Origin: Pseudarthrobacter oxydans
GTDB lineage: Bacteria > Actinomycetota > Actinomycetes > Actinomycetales > Micrococcaceae
Direction: 5' to 3'
Length of the DNA: 62,160 bases
NCBI RefSeq assembly: GCF_013314975.1
Contig: NZ_JABTYH010000031.1
Span: forward strand, 1 to 62,160
Part shown: positions 1-8,237 of the stretch, piece by piece
Position numbering within the stretch: position 1 is the stretch's first letter
How the letters are laid out: each line of letters starts with the position of its first letter
The notes under the pieces: generated by a model
What the model saw: the letters and a program-made list of their open reading frames with translations, nothing else
Databases searched by the model: none
What the model was told of the DNA's origin: nothing
Program-made: the position numbers and the translations under genes

Positions 1-153
1 AACCGCGCCGCACGGGGCGCAGCCACGGCTCCGGAATGCGGGCGCGCGCGTTTTGCCTGGCGCGCGGACGGCACCATTGTGGGCGCCCTGCGGGTGCAAT
101 ACACTTCAGGAGGGGTTACGCAGCCAGCCTCCCGACTTTGGGATGGAGTGACC

Positions 154-201
154 CATGAAGCAATCCCGGCAGTTCCGGCGCATTCTGGCAGCGGCACAAT
201 G
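154..201 (+). CDS. possible 15-residue leader peptide
   Basis: An ATG at 154 follows a GGAG seven bases upstream and opens a 15-codon frame (begins MKQSRQFRRI, basic) that closes with TGA inside an ATGA overlap with the next start at 199. That layout suggests translational coupling to the following small gene, or a short N-terminal part lost to a frameshift. No family is recognisable and the frame is too short to test by composition. Confidence 0.2.
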
Positions 202-423
202 AAGAGTTCACAACTGAACCGTTACCTCAACGATCCCCGCGGCCCCGAGGAAGTCCTTCCCTCGCTGACCGCGGAAGAACTCGCAAACCTGCTGGACGCC
301 CTGTACCAGAACCTGGACACGCCTGAACCCGAATTCGGGGCAGAGGCATGGTACGAGATGGCCGTCGAAGAGAGCTGCCGGCGGGCCGGTTCTCCCGGTG
401 GCGCAGCCCACGGCGTGGCCTAG
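199..423 (+). CDS. small uncharacterised acidic protein
   Basis: A 74-residue acidic protein with a helical look: a PSLTAEELANLLDALYQNL segment near residues 20-38, then an Ala/Gly-rich tail. I chose the start at 199 because it overlaps the stop of a preceding 15-codon frame that has its own ribosome binding site; an in-frame ATG at 79 would add 40 residues of poor composition. I do not recognise the family. It could instead be a chance frame in high-GC DNA. Confidence 0.45.
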   Translation: MKSSQLNRYLNDPRGPEEVLPSLTAEELANLLDALYQNLDTPEPEFGAEAWYEMAVEESCRRAGSPGGAAHGVA

Positions 424-515
424 CCAACAGGCTCCAACTCCCGCCACCCGTTCCAGCAGGCTCCAACTCTTGCCACCCGCCCCAGCGGATGTGCCCGGCG
501 CCCTGTCGTCCCAAC

Positions 516-764
516 CTAGCGGGACGGGACCTGCCCGCCGTCGCCGCCGCCGTCGGACTCCTTGTGCCCGGGCTGCCCTGGCTGGTCGTCGCGTTCATTG
601 GGCACGTGGTCTTTGGCCTCGTTGAGGTGCTGCTGCAGTTTTTCCTCGGCATCCCGGCGGCGGCGGGCTGTATCCCGCATCTCCCGGGTGGATTCCGACC
701 CCCTGGGGTCAAGATAGCCTGGCCGCGGCTTCCCCTGCTGCTCCGGACGTGACTGATCGTTCAT
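516..764 (-). CDS. small charged hydrophilic protein
   Basis: An 82-residue, very hydrophilic, probably disordered protein rich in Arg, Glu, Asp and Gly (starts MNDQSRPEQQGKPRPGYLDP). An AAGGAGGAACCGAG ribosome binding site directly before the ATG makes translation likely. A central segment (ARRRRDAEEKLQQHLNEAKD) could be an amphipathic helix. It resembles the small stress-type hydrophilins common in Micrococcaceae genomes, but no family can be assigned. It stands alone on the minus strand; the next gene upstream begins 84 bases away. Confidence 0.72.
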   Translation of the reverse strand: MNDQSRPEQQGKPRPGYLDPRGSESTREMRDTARRRRDAEEKLQQHLNEAKDHVPNERDDQPGQPGHKESDGGGDGGQVPSR

Positions 765-847
765 CTCGGTTCCTCCTTCGTGGCCGCCGCAGTGGATTTG
801 CGGCCCTGGTGCCAGTCCACCACAGATCGGTTCCGGGATGCCCTTTG

Positions 848-1114
848 CTACCTGCTGCCGGCCTCTCCCCTGCTGCGAAGTTCCTGGCGCACCAGGGCAT
901 GCAGTGCGGGAATGTGGGATGCCGGATCCAGGTCCAGCGACGTCCGCAGGCTCCGGGAGAGCAGTTCGAGGTCCTCCTCCGGAACGTCAGCAAGGCGGGC
1001 AAACCGGGTGAAGAAGCGCTTGGCTGGGAGTCCCGCCCGCCGTCCCGGATTCTTGCGGCGCAGACGTCCGGATCTTTCCCCGGCTGCATGCAGTTGATTT
1101 TCCATGGTCACCAT
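848..1114 (-). CDS. uncharacterised 88-residue protein
   Basis: An 88-residue basic protein. After a low-complexity Arg-rich N-terminus (to about residue 28), residues 29-80 read as a plausible helical domain (AKRFFTRFARLADVPEEDLE, then LDPASHIPALHALVRQEL). Two starts are possible, ATG at 1114 or 1105; neither has a strong ribosome binding site. A perfect TGTGA-N6-TCACA site lies 66-81 bases upstream of the first codon, so cAMP-receptor-type control is possible. Family not recognised. Confidence 0.5.
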   Translation of the reverse strand: MVTMENQLHAAGERSGRLRRKNPGRRAGLPAKRFFTRFARLADVPEEDLELLSRSLRTSLDLDPASHIPALHALVRQELRSRGEAGSR

Positions 1115-1179
1115 TCATGCGAAATTCCACGGCCGACTGCATAGCCGCTTTTATAGTACAACCGGAAAAGAGCAATTAA

Positions 1180-1195
1180 TGTGAGTTGCATCACA
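1180..1195. promoter_or_regulatory. Crp/GlxR-type operator TGTGA-N6-TCACA
   Basis: The sequence TGTGAGTTGCATCACA is a perfect match to the symmetric consensus bound by cAMP receptor proteins, including actinobacterial GlxR/Crp. It lies between the small minus-strand gene starting at 1114 and the end of azlD (1229). The natural target is the 88-residue protein gene, with the site roughly where an activator or upstream repressor would bind. Confidence 0.6.
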
Positions 1196-1228
1196 TGAGG
1201 CAGCTGTGTTCCCGTCCCTGCTGGGCGC

Positions 1229-1540
1229 TCAGTTCCAGCCCAGCATCCTCAACAGCGCAGCCGTTCCAGCACCGGCGAGGACCACCACCAGGAACGGCGC
1301 GCGCAGCGCCAGGGCCACGGCGGCAGCCACCAGCGCGCCCAGCCTGGCGTCGACAGCGAGCGACTGTCCTGTGGCAAAGGTGTTCACCACAGTCAGGGAG
1401 GCGAGCAGCCCGATGGTCATGGTGCCCGCCACCCGCGACATGCGCGGGTCTTCAAGCAGCCGGGCCGGAACGAAGTAGCCCACCAGCTTCCACGCGTAGG
1501 CGAGTGCACAGGCAATCAGCAGCCAGATCCAGAGACTCAT
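1229..1540 (-). CDS. azlD: AzlD-family branched-chain amino acid transport protein
   Basis: A 103-residue integral membrane protein with about four hydrophobic segments (first MSLWIWLLIACALAYAWKLV), the size and layout of AzlD, the small partner of AzlC in export of branched-chain amino acids and analogues. Its ATG overlaps the azlC stop by four bases (ATGA), so the two are translationally coupled. It is the last gene of a minus-strand run that includes a DoxX-like protein, a CoA-transferase and a glycerophosphodiesterase. Actual substrate is unknown. Confidence 0.9.
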   Translation of the reverse strand: MSLWIWLLIACALAYAWKLVGYFVPARLLEDPRMSRVAGTMTIGLLASLTVVNTFATGQSLAVDARLGALVAAAVALALRAPFLVVVLAGAGTAALLRMLGWN

Positions 1541-2295
1541 CCGGTGGCCCCCGGACCGGCGTCCCCGGCGCGGTGCGTGCCATGGTGGCGCTCCCGGAAG
1601 GGGTCCACGTCAGGCTCCAGGCCTTCGTCGCTCCGGCCGTGGCTGAACCAGCCGATCACCGCTGCCACCACGGCCGCCACCAGGATTGGCACGCCGGCGG
1701 GAACGAACGGCACGGCGATGACGGTGGCCACGGCACATACAGCGGCAATGGCCACCGGCTCGCGTCCCTTGAGCCGCGGCCAGAGCAGCCCAAGGAACGC
1801 GGCCACGGCTGCGCCGTCCAGCCCCCACTGCTTGGGGTCGCCCAGGCCGCTCCCGGCGAGTGCGCCGATGGCGGTGAACAGGTTCCACAGCACGTAGATG
1901 CCGATGCCGGCCGCCCAGAACCCTCGGCGCTGCTCTGCAGGGTCCGTCTGGCCGGAACTGGTTGCCGTGGACTCGTCGATGGTGAGCTGTGCTGCCACGT
2001 ACTTGCGCCATCCGGTGGGGTGCAGCAGGGCGTTGAGCTGCATGCCGTAGATCCCGTTGCGCATGCCCAGCAGGGTGGCGGCGCTCATGGCAGCGATGCC
2101 GGACCCGCCGCCGGCCACCACGCCAATGAACGCGAACTGAGAGCCGCCGCTGAACAGGAGCAGGCTCAGTGCCATCGTCTGCCAGACGTTGAGTCCGGAC
2201 GTCACGGAGAGCGCCCCGAAGGATACGCCGTACAGTCCGGTGGCAATGCTGATGGAGATCCCCATCCGCACCGCCGGGGAGGCCAGCAGGGTCAC
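1537..2295 (-). CDS. azlC: AzlC-family amino acid permease
   Basis: A 252-residue membrane protein of the AzlC (BrnF/YgaZ) family, the large subunit of the two-part branched-chain amino acid exporter. The typical N-terminal region is present (ATGLYGVSFGALSV, then SGGSQFAFIGVVAGGGSG, near residues 17-58), followed by several hydrophobic helices and a charged C-terminal tail. I chose the GTG at 2295 because AGGAG lies seven bases upstream and the GTG overlaps the stop of the preceding DoxX-like gene (GTGA). A longer upstream frame exists but is Arg/Pro-rich and not membrane-like. Confidence 0.9.
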   Translation of the reverse strand: MTLLASPAVRMGISISIATGLYGVSFGALSVTSGLNVWQTMALSLLLFSGGSQFAFIGVVAGGGSGIAAMSAATLLGMRNGIYGMQLNALLHPTGWRKYVAAQLTIDESTATSSGQTDPAEQRRGFWAAGIGIYVLWNLFTAIGALAGSGLGDPKQWGLDGAAVAAFLGLLWPRLKGREPVAIAAVCAVATVIAVPFVPAGVPILVAAVVAAVIGWFSHGRSDEGLEPDVDPFRERHHGTHRAGDAGPGATG

Positions 2296-2753
2296 GGACG
2301 TGCTCCTGCGGCAGGCCGGCGCAGGCTCCACGCCCACGCTATGAGCGGCGCCTGCAGCGGAAGGCGGACGGTGTGCACCTTCCGCTGGGCCCGCGTTCCC
2401 CGTGGTCCGTACGCCCGCTGGAGCGCATCGGCGTGTCCGGCCAGGAACGCGGTGAACATCACGGCGGTGCCCGTGGCGGCCACCTTCCGCGTTCCGGGGA
2501 CAAGGATTCCGACGGCGGCTGCCAGTTCCAGCAGCCCGCTCAGGGCGATCCATTCCTCCCGGGAGAGGAGGGCAAGCGGACGTGCGGGAGCGGCATCCCG
2601 GCCGGGGTCATCGTCACGGCAGAGGTAGCCCGGGACCACCTGGCGGTAGAAGGCGGGGTCGCGGAAGTGTTTCATGGCGCTGGCCAGCAGCAGCGCGCTC
2701 ATGGCTGCAGCGGAGAGGGTCTGGGCGGCCCGGCCGGAGCGGGGAAAAGGCAT
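2292..2753 (-). CDS. DoxX-like small membrane protein
   Basis: A 153-residue protein with hydrophobic segments near residues 10-25, 60-85 and 90-105 (WIALSGLLELAAAVGILVPG, then VAATGTAVMFTAFLAGHADA), the pattern of DoxX/DoxD-like membrane proteins of unclear redox function. The ATG at 2753 has a nearby GGAG; a start at 2843 would add 30 Pro/Arg-rich residues. It overlaps azlC by four bases and follows the CoA-transferase by 40 bases, so it is probably in the same transcript. The family call rests on the hydropathy pattern and the GLLELAAAVGIL-type motif. Confidence 0.72.
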   Translation of the reverse strand: MPFPRSGRAAQTLSAAAMSALLLASAMKHFRDPAFYRQVVPGYLCRDDDPGRDAAPARPLALLSREEWIALSGLLELAAAVGILVPGTRKVAATGTAVMFTAFLAGHADALQRAYGPRGTRAQRKVHTVRLPLQAPLIAWAWSLRRPAAGARP

Positions 2754-2793
2754 GACTCCACTCAACCACAGGCGCGGCGGGCTCCTGTAACCC

Positions 2794-4218
2794 TCAGGCC
2801 CAGGCCAGCTCCGAGCTTCCGTAGGGGACGGGAGGGCGGTCATAGTCGAGGGGTTGCCCGTCCACCAGCAGTGGCGGCGCGGCGTAGCGAAGTCCGCCGT
2901 ACGTGCTGGCCTGTGTCCGGAGTACAGGTGCGGGGGGCGGGCCTGCCGGGCATCCCGTTTCGCCGGACAGGGCAGGCAGGGCGGGGAGTGCGGGGAGGTT
3001 CAGGAGTTCCTCGGCGGTGCGGGCCAGGGACAGGCGCGCCCACCCGCCCAGGCCGCCGTGCTGACGGTGCGCGAGCAATGCGATGGCACCGGCAGCCAGG
3101 CCGTACCCGGTGGCGTGGTCCAGCGCCTGGACGGGAAGCGCTCCCGGCTGCCAGCCGCCGTCGTTGTTCTCCGCCCCGTAAAGGTCCGCGATCCCGGAGG
3201 CCGCCTGGACGATGCTGTCGAACCCGCGCCTCCCGCTCCACGGGCCGTCGCTGCCCCAGCTGTCCAGGGTGGCCAGCACCAGCTCCGGCCGGGCTTCCAG
3301 GAGGGCCTGCGGATCCAGGCCGAAGCGGTTGAGGGAGCCCGCGCGGTAGCCCGTGACCACAACGTCGGCGGTCCGCAGGAGGTGGCGCAGGCGGTCCAGG
3401 TTCCCGGGGATGGCCAGGTCCGCCTGGGCGCTTCTCTTGCAGAACCCGGTGTCAACGAACTGGCCGGTGAGTTCCGGAAGCTGCGGCGGGTCGATCCGCA
3501 GCACGTCCGCACCGAGCGCCCCCAGCAGGCGGGTGGACACGGGACCGGCGATGACGCGGGTCAGGTCCAGCACGCGCACGCCCTGAAGTGGCCGGCGTGG
3601 ATCTTCAACGGGCCGGAGCACGGGCCGCCCGGTTCGTTTCGCCTTCCCGCCGGGAAGCGTCACGTCAATCCAGGGTCCCGTGCCGGCGGACCGGCCCATG
3701 GCGGAAGCAAGCCAGTCGGCCCGGGTCCTGACAGCCGCGGCCACCCCGCCGCGGGACTGGATGGCGGCTTCGGCTTCCAGCGACTCCATGCTGCGGAGTG
3801 CAGCAGCCACGCCGTCAGCGGTGGTGGCACCCAGCGCTTCCATCAGCCGCTGTTCGTGATGCGGATAGTTGGCGTGGAGCCGGATCCACCCGTCCAGGGT
3901 GCGCCGGAAGCCGGACAGCGGGGCGAACCCCTGGATGGGGTGCCCGGAGACGCGCAGGTGCCCTGAAGAGTCGAAGGCGCCGGCGGTCAGGGCTGAGGTG
4001 GTGGCGAACCGGCCCGGCGCGCCCGCCAGGAGGTTGAGGGCCGCCGCAGCAGCACCAACCGAACCCAGTCCGAGGCCTTCGACGTCCAGGGGCCCGGCCC
4101 ACCAGCGGCGGGGACCGGACCAGGGCGCAGCCAGGAGCCCTGCGGAAGCATCCTGCTGGTGGAAAACCGGCCCAAGGCAGCGGAACAGCGGCGGCACGCC
4201 GGCCTGGTCTTCCTCCAT
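2794..4218 (-). CDS. CaiB/BaiF family (class III) CoA-transferase
   Basis: A 474-residue protein of the family that moves CoA between acids (formyl-, carnitine-, alpha-methylacyl-CoA enzymes). The diagnostic region is near residues 215-245 (VRVLDLTRVIAGPVSTRLLG followed by GALGADVLRID), and later come GYRAGSLNRFGLDPQAL and GFDSIVQAASGIA segments. It is unusual in carrying about 200 residues before the first canonical GP-x-(S/T) motif, suggesting a duplicated or degenerate N-terminal half-domain; known members are usually about 400 residues. The substrate cannot be read from context. It starts 7 bases after the glycerophosphodiesterase ends. Confidence 0.82.
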   Translation of the reverse strand: MEEDQAGVPPLFRCLGPVFHQQDASAGLLAAPWSGPRRWWAGPLDVEGLGLGSVGAAAAALNLLAGAPGRFATTSALTAGAFDSSGHLRVSGHPIQGFAPLSGFRRTLDGWIRLHANYPHHEQRLMEALGATTADGVAAALRSMESLEAEAAIQSRGGVAAAVRTRADWLASAMGRSAGTGPWIDVTLPGGKAKRTGRPVLRPVEDPRRPLQGVRVLDLTRVIAGPVSTRLLGALGADVLRIDPPQLPELTGQFVDTGFCKRSAQADLAIPGNLDRLRHLLRTADVVVTGYRAGSLNRFGLDPQALLEARPELVLATLDSWGSDGPWSGRRGFDSIVQAASGIADLYGAENNDGGWQPGALPVQALDHATGYGLAAGAIALLAHRQHGGLGGWARLSLARTAEELLNLPALPALPALSGETGCPAGPPPAPVLRTQASTYGGLRYAAPPLLVDGQPLDYDRPPVPYGSSELAWA

Positions 4219-4224
4219 CAGCCT

Positions 4225-5124
4225 CTACCTTCCTTGCGGCGAGGCAACCTGCAGCTGGCTCAGGACCCGGGCCGGCACATTGGTGGTGACCTCCTGGATT
4301 CCCAGTCCCGCACACAGCGCAACGTCCTGCTCCGAATCCACCGTCCACACCCGGAAGCGCCGGCCGGAGGCGAGCCAGCGCTGGACAGCAGCCGGGTGCC
4401 GGCGGACATACTCGATGCCGGGCCCGGCCAGGCCTACCTCACCGTTGTCCAGGATCCTCTCGCCCTCGGCCTGGGTGGCCCTCATCAGGTTGGCAATGGC
4501 GCCGCCGGTGATCATCCCGAATCCCAGCCCGCCGCGGATCGCCCGGATGTCCACGTCGTCCACCAACTGGCAGATGTACTCCGGCGGAACGGAGCTGAGC
4601 AGGTGCCGGACCGAGTCCGGGCTGAAACTCATGAAAGTCACCGCCACGTTGTCCACGGAAGAGCTTTTGGGGTCCCACCCCTCGCTGCGGAGCACCTCAA
4701 GGACCCGGTCCTCCAGCTTGAGCTGGTAAGGGCTGGGGTGCTTGAGCTCGATGGCCAGTTTCACCGGCCGGCCTGCACCGCGCAGGATGTCCAGGAGTTC
4801 GGGCAGCGTCAGGAGCTGCTCTGACCGGGCGCCGTAGGCCTCCGGGATGCGGGCGCCCTTCCATGACGAGACATCCAGGTGCCGCAGTTCCCGGAGGGTG
4901 CGCTCGGCAACGGGTCCCGTTCCGTCCGAGGTCCGGTCCAGGTTGGCGTCATGCAGGAGGACAACGTGCTGGTCACGCGTGAGGTGGACGTCGCACTCCA
5001 CGCCGTCGGCGCCGTCGGCCAGGGCCTGCAGGTAGGCGGCCCGGGTGTGTTCGGCGAACGCGGCGCTGGAGCCGCGGTGGGCAAAGACCAACGGCCGTTG
5101 CGGCGCTGACTCATCAGTAGTCAT
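4225..5124 (-). CDS. glycerophosphodiester phosphodiesterase
   Basis: A 299-residue GDPD-family enzyme that hydrolyses glycerophosphodiesters to glycerol-3-phosphate and an alcohol. The family's active-site residues are visible: FAHRGSS (His16), the following Glu of the AEHT motif (usually PENT), GVECDVHLT (Glu43, Asp45) and LLHDANLDRT (His58), ending with VWTVDSEQD and a typical C-terminus. There is no signal peptide, so a cytoplasmic enzyme. It is the first gene of the minus-strand run toward azlCD and is divergent from the DUF445 gene (49-base gap). Confidence 0.93.
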   Translation of the reverse strand: MTTDESAPQRPLVFAHRGSSAAFAEHTRAAYLQALADGADGVECDVHLTRDQHVVLLHDANLDRTSDGTGPVAERTLRELRHLDVSSWKGARIPEAYGARSEQLLTLPELLDILRGAGRPVKLAIELKHPSPYQLKLEDRVLEVLRSEGWDPKSSSVDNVAVTFMSFSPDSVRHLLSSVPPEYICQLVDDVDIRAIRGGLGFGMITGGAIANLMRATQAEGERILDNGEVGLAGPGIEYVRRHPAAVQRWLASGRRFRVWTVDSEQDVALCAGLGIQEVTTNVPARVLSQLQVASPQGR

Positions 5125-5173
5125 GCAGACACGGTAGCCGACCGGCCCCGTGCTGCGGGACTAGGCTTGGCAC

Positions 5174-6532
5174 ATGCAGGTGAACTCTGAGCCAACTACC
5201 CGGGAATCACCCGGCGGGCCCACCCCTTCCACCCCACCGGCCTCGAGGGGCCCTGCGGAGGCGCGGGCCGCCGTCGGCCACCAGCTGAGTGCGGGCGACG
5301 CCGAAAAGGCGGCAGCGCTGCGGAAAATGAAGCTGGTGGCCCTGGGACTGCTGCTGGTGATGGCCGTGATCTTCGTCTTCGCGTTCGCGCTGCAGAAGGA
5401 ATATCCGTGGCTCCAGTACGTGCGCGCGGCGGCCGAGGGCGGCATGGTGGGCGCGTTGGCTGACTGGTTCGCCGTCACGGCGCTGTTCAAATACCCCATG
5501 GGCATCAAGATCCCGCACACTGCCATCATTCCGCGCCGGAAAGACCAGATCGGCGCCTCTCTGGGCGAGTTCGTGGAGACCAACTTCCTCTCGGAGCAGG
5601 TGGTCCAGGACAAGCTCGCCAGCGTGAATATCGCCCGCCGGGCGGGCGAATGGCTTGCCACGCCCGCCGGTTCCGAACGGGTGGCCAAGGAAGGCGCCGC
5701 CGTCATCCGCGGCCTTTTCAAGGTGTTGAATGACGACGACGTCCAGGCGGTCATCGAGGGAATGGTCCGTAAGCACCTGCTGACTCCGCCGTGGGGGCCG
5801 CCGGTGGGCAAGATGGCCGAACGGATTTTCCGCGACGGGCACCACCACAACCTGGTGGACCTGCTGGTGGACCGCGCCGCCGACTGGGTGGATGACAACC
5901 ACGCCACGGTCACCCACCTGGTGTCCGACCGCTCCCCCACCTGGGTGCCGCAGTTCGTGGACGGGCTGGTGGGCGACAAGGTCTACGTGGAGATCCTCAA
6001 GTTCGTCCGCGCGGTGCAGGCCGACCCGAACCACCAGGTCCGGCAGTCCATCGACAAGTACCTGAACGACCTTGCCCAGGACCTTCAGCATGATCCTGCG
6101 ATGATCGCCCGCGCCGAGGACATCAAGGCCCAGGTGCTGGGCGACCCCGAGGTGCGCGAACTGGCCTCCCGCACGTGGGGCACCGTCAAGAATGCGCTGC
6201 TGGGCGCCGTGGACGATCCCGACAGCGAACTGACCGTGAAGTTCAAGGCGGCCGTGCGGGACTTCGGCTCCCGGCTGGTCAGCGAGCCCGAGCTGGCCGG
6301 CAAGGTCAACGCGTGGATCGGAGACGCAGCCGCGTACCTGGTGCGGACCTACCGTTCGGACATTGCCGGGGTCATCACGGACACCGTGGCCCGCTGGGAT
6401 GCCGAGGAAACATCGCAAAAGATCGAACTCCAGGTGGGCAAGGACCTGCAGTTCATCCGGATCAACGGCACCGTGGTGGGCGCGCTGGCCGGGCTTGCCA
6501 TCTTTACGGTGGCACACCTGGTTTTCGGCTAG
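5174..6532 (+). CDS. DUF445 family membrane protein
   Basis: A 452-residue protein matching the DUF445 (YjiN-type) family: one N-terminal transmembrane helix at about residues 52-75 (KLVALGLLLVMAVIFVFAFA), then the conserved EGGMVGALADWFAVTALFKYPMG motif region and IPHTAIIPRRKDQIG, a long helical soluble part, and a C-terminal hydrophobic helix (VVGALAGLAIFTVAHLVFG). The cellular role of the family is unknown. The stop is shared with the convergent pxpA gene: the palindrome CTAG at 6529-6532 supplies a TAG on each strand. Confidence 0.92.
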   Translation: MQVNSEPTTRESPGGPTPSTPPASRGPAEARAAVGHQLSAGDAEKAAALRKMKLVALGLLLVMAVIFVFAFALQKEYPWLQYVRAAAEGGMVGALADWFAVTALFKYPMGIKIPHTAIIPRRKDQIGASLGEFVETNFLSEQVVQDKLASVNIARRAGEWLATPAGSERVAKEGAAVIRGLFKVLNDDDVQAVIEGMVRKHLLTPPWGPPVGKMAERIFRDGHHHNLVDLLVDRAADWVDDNHATVTHLVSDRSPTWVPQFVDGLVGDKVYVEILKFVRAVQADPNHQVRQSIDKYLNDLAQDLQHDPAMIARAEDIKAQVLGDPEVRELASRTWGTVKNALLGAVDDPDSELTVKFKAAVRDFGSRLVSEPELAGKVNAWIGDAAAYLVRTYRSDIAGVITDTVARWDAEETSQKIELQVGKDLQFIRINGTVVGALAGLAIFTVAHLVFG

Positions 6533-7278
6533 GCGAAGGACTCCAGTTCAAGGCCGGCCGCTTCCAGTCCGGCCCGGACGGCGGCAGCCATCCCCACCGC
6601 GCCCGGCGTATCGCCGTGGATGCACAGGGAATCGGGTCTGACCTGGACCACTGTTCCGTCCACGGCCACCACTTCGCCCTTGGCAGCCAGCCGCACGGCC
6701 CGCTCAACGATCGCGTCGACGTCGTGCAGCACGGCACCCTCCTCCGAGCGGGGAACCAGCGTGCCGTCCGCCCGGTAGGCGCGGTCCACGAAGGCCTCGA
6801 TGAACACCGGGTGCCCGGCGTCCTTGGCCTGCTTCAGGAGCTCGGAGCCAGGGAGCCCCAGGATGGGCAGGCCGGGATCGTACGCGTTCACCGCGGCCAC
6901 CACGGCCGACGCCTGTTCGGCATCGTGGACCAGCCGGTTGTACAGGGCCCCGTGCGGCTTCACATAGTCCACGGAGGCACCCACGGCGTGGGCAACGCCG
7001 TCGAGCGCTCCCAGCTGGTACAGGACGTCACCGAAGAGCTCGTCGAAGCTCATGTCCAGCGAGCGGCGGCCGAAACCGGCCAGGTCCCGGTACCCCACGT
7101 GGGCGCCGACAGTCACATCGAGTTCGTAGGCGGCCCGGCAGCTGTCCAGCATGGTGACGGGGTCCCCGGCGTGGAAGCCGCATGCCACGTTGGCACTGGT
7201 GACCAGCTGGAACATGGCGGCGTCGTCCCCCATCCGCCAGGAGCCGAATGATTCGCCAAGGTCAGCGTTGAGATCCAA
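6529..7278 (-). CDS. pxpA: 5-oxoprolinase subunit A (LamB/YcsF family)
   Basis: A 249-residue YcsF/PxpA protein, the subunit of the PxpABC 5-oxoprolinase that opens the pyroglutamate ring with ATP. The opening DLNADLGESFG, ANVACGFHAGDP near residue 35, and the late CIHGDTPGAV are hallmarks. I chose the TTG at 7278 because family proteins begin exactly there and GGAAGG lies upstream; longer starts add only Arg/Pro-rich sequence. PxpB and PxpC are absent nearby, so either they lie elsewhere or this protein acts alone. It overlaps the preceding gene by 17 bases. Confidence 0.9.
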   Translation of the reverse strand: MDLNADLGESFGSWRMGDDAAMFQLVTSANVACGFHAGDPVTMLDSCRAAYELDVTVGAHVGYRDLAGFGRRSLDMSFDELFGDVLYQLGALDGVAHAVGASVDYVKPHGALYNRLVHDAEQASAVVAAVNAYDPGLPILGLPGSELLKQAKDAGHPVFIEAFVDRAYRADGTLVPRSEEGAVLHDVDAIVERAVRLAAKGEVVAVDGTVVQVRPDSLCIHGDTPGAVGMAAAVRAGLEAAGLELESFA

Positions 7279-8074
7279 GAGTTTTGCCTTCCAGCGTCGG
7301 GGTGTCCTGGGCCGCCGCGGCGGCGGTGAGCTCTCCGGGGATGGTGTCCGGCATGGGTCCAAACGCCTCCTTGGCGTTGGACACCACCGCACGGCCCATC
7401 ATGAGGTTACCGGCTCCGCCCACCACCGCGCCGATGCCGAACGGCAGCGCCCGGCCGAACAACGCGGAGCCCTGCCGTTTGAGGAGGTTCTTGAGGAAGG
7501 CCTTCTGGATCCTGTTCCGGATGCTGCCGAAGCCCGGCACGGCCATCGATTTGGACAGGGCATTGCCCCAGGCCTTGTTGGCGCTCATCTCCCTGCCGGC
7601 AGCCTGCCCGCTGAGTGTCCCCAGGAGCGCCGTCCCTTCCTCGCCCAGCATGATGGCCATGACCATGGTGCTGGCCTTCTCGGGGTTGGTCAGCCGGATC
7701 CCGTGCAGTTCGGCCAGCGAGGTGGAGTAGAGGGCTGTTGCTTCCAGGAACCCGACGGTTGCGGCGGCGGACAGTCCCAGGGACGCCACGGTGCCGACGC
7801 CGGGCACGACGGCGGTCGCGCCCACCAGCGCACCGCCGCCGGTGACCGCGCGGAGGTAGTCGCGTTCCAGGATGTCGGCGAGCTGGGCTGCCGTGGCCCG
7901 GGGGTGCTTCCTCTGCAGCCGGCGGATGTAGGCCACCACCAGCGGGCGCTGGATTTCCACCGCCTTCAGGAGCATGTTGTGGACGCCTGGTTTGGGCTTC
8001 CCGTCTGCGTCGAACACCGCGTTGTGGGCGGTTTCCTGTGCTATCCGTACTGCCGGATTGCTGCGCTTGGCCAT
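7262..8074 (-). CDS. uncharacterised protein with hydrophobic core
   Basis: A 270-residue protein with a soluble N-terminus (MAKRSNPAVRIAQETAHNAV), then Gly/Ala-rich hydrophobic stretches near residues 78-115 (GGGALVGATAVVPGVGTVAS and on) and 215-240 (ALPFGIGAVVGGAGNLMMGR). The layout recalls EcsC-like or other actinobacterial membrane-associated proteins, but I cannot name a family. The ATG at 8074 has an AGAGGTGACC ribosome binding site; an upstream in-frame ATG is poorly placed. It overlaps pxpA by 17 bases, so the two are probably cotranscribed, yet nothing connects their functions. Confidence 0.7.
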   Translation of the reverse strand: MAKRSNPAVRIAQETAHNAVFDADGKPKPGVHNMLLKAVEIQRPLVVAYIRRLQRKHPRATAAQLADILERDYLRAVTGGGALVGATAVVPGVGTVASLGLSAAATVGFLEATALYSTSLAELHGIRLTNPEKASTMVMAIMLGEEGTALLGTLSGQAAGREMSANKAWGNALSKSMAVPGFGSIRNRIQKAFLKNLLKRQGSALFGRALPFGIGAVVGGAGNLMMGRAVVSNAKEAFGPMPDTIPGELTAAAAAQDTPTLEGKTLGSQR

Positions 8075-8237
8075 GGTCACCTCTGCTTGTCTCGCCGGCA
8101 CGCCTGTGCCGGAATTCCTCATACTAAGGTTGCTTAACATTAGGCCACCGCGGGAGCGGCCACCCACTTGCCCCATCCCCGTTCGGCGCCCTCCGGCCGG
8201 GCTCCTCCGGAGTGCCTCCAAAGCCTAGACTTAGCCT

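Noticed and set aside
1172..1187. The 16 bases GCAATTAATGTGAGTT equal part of the E. coli lac promoter region.
   Set aside because: Similarity stops abruptly after this point and the site continues as a perfect Crp palindrome; vector carry-over would extend much farther. Probably a chance match around a common Crp half-site.
5207..6517. A 436-codon minus-strand frame opposite the DUF445 gene.
   Set aside because: His/Gly/Val-rich antisense composition; the plus strand codes a complete DUF445 protein with clear motifs.
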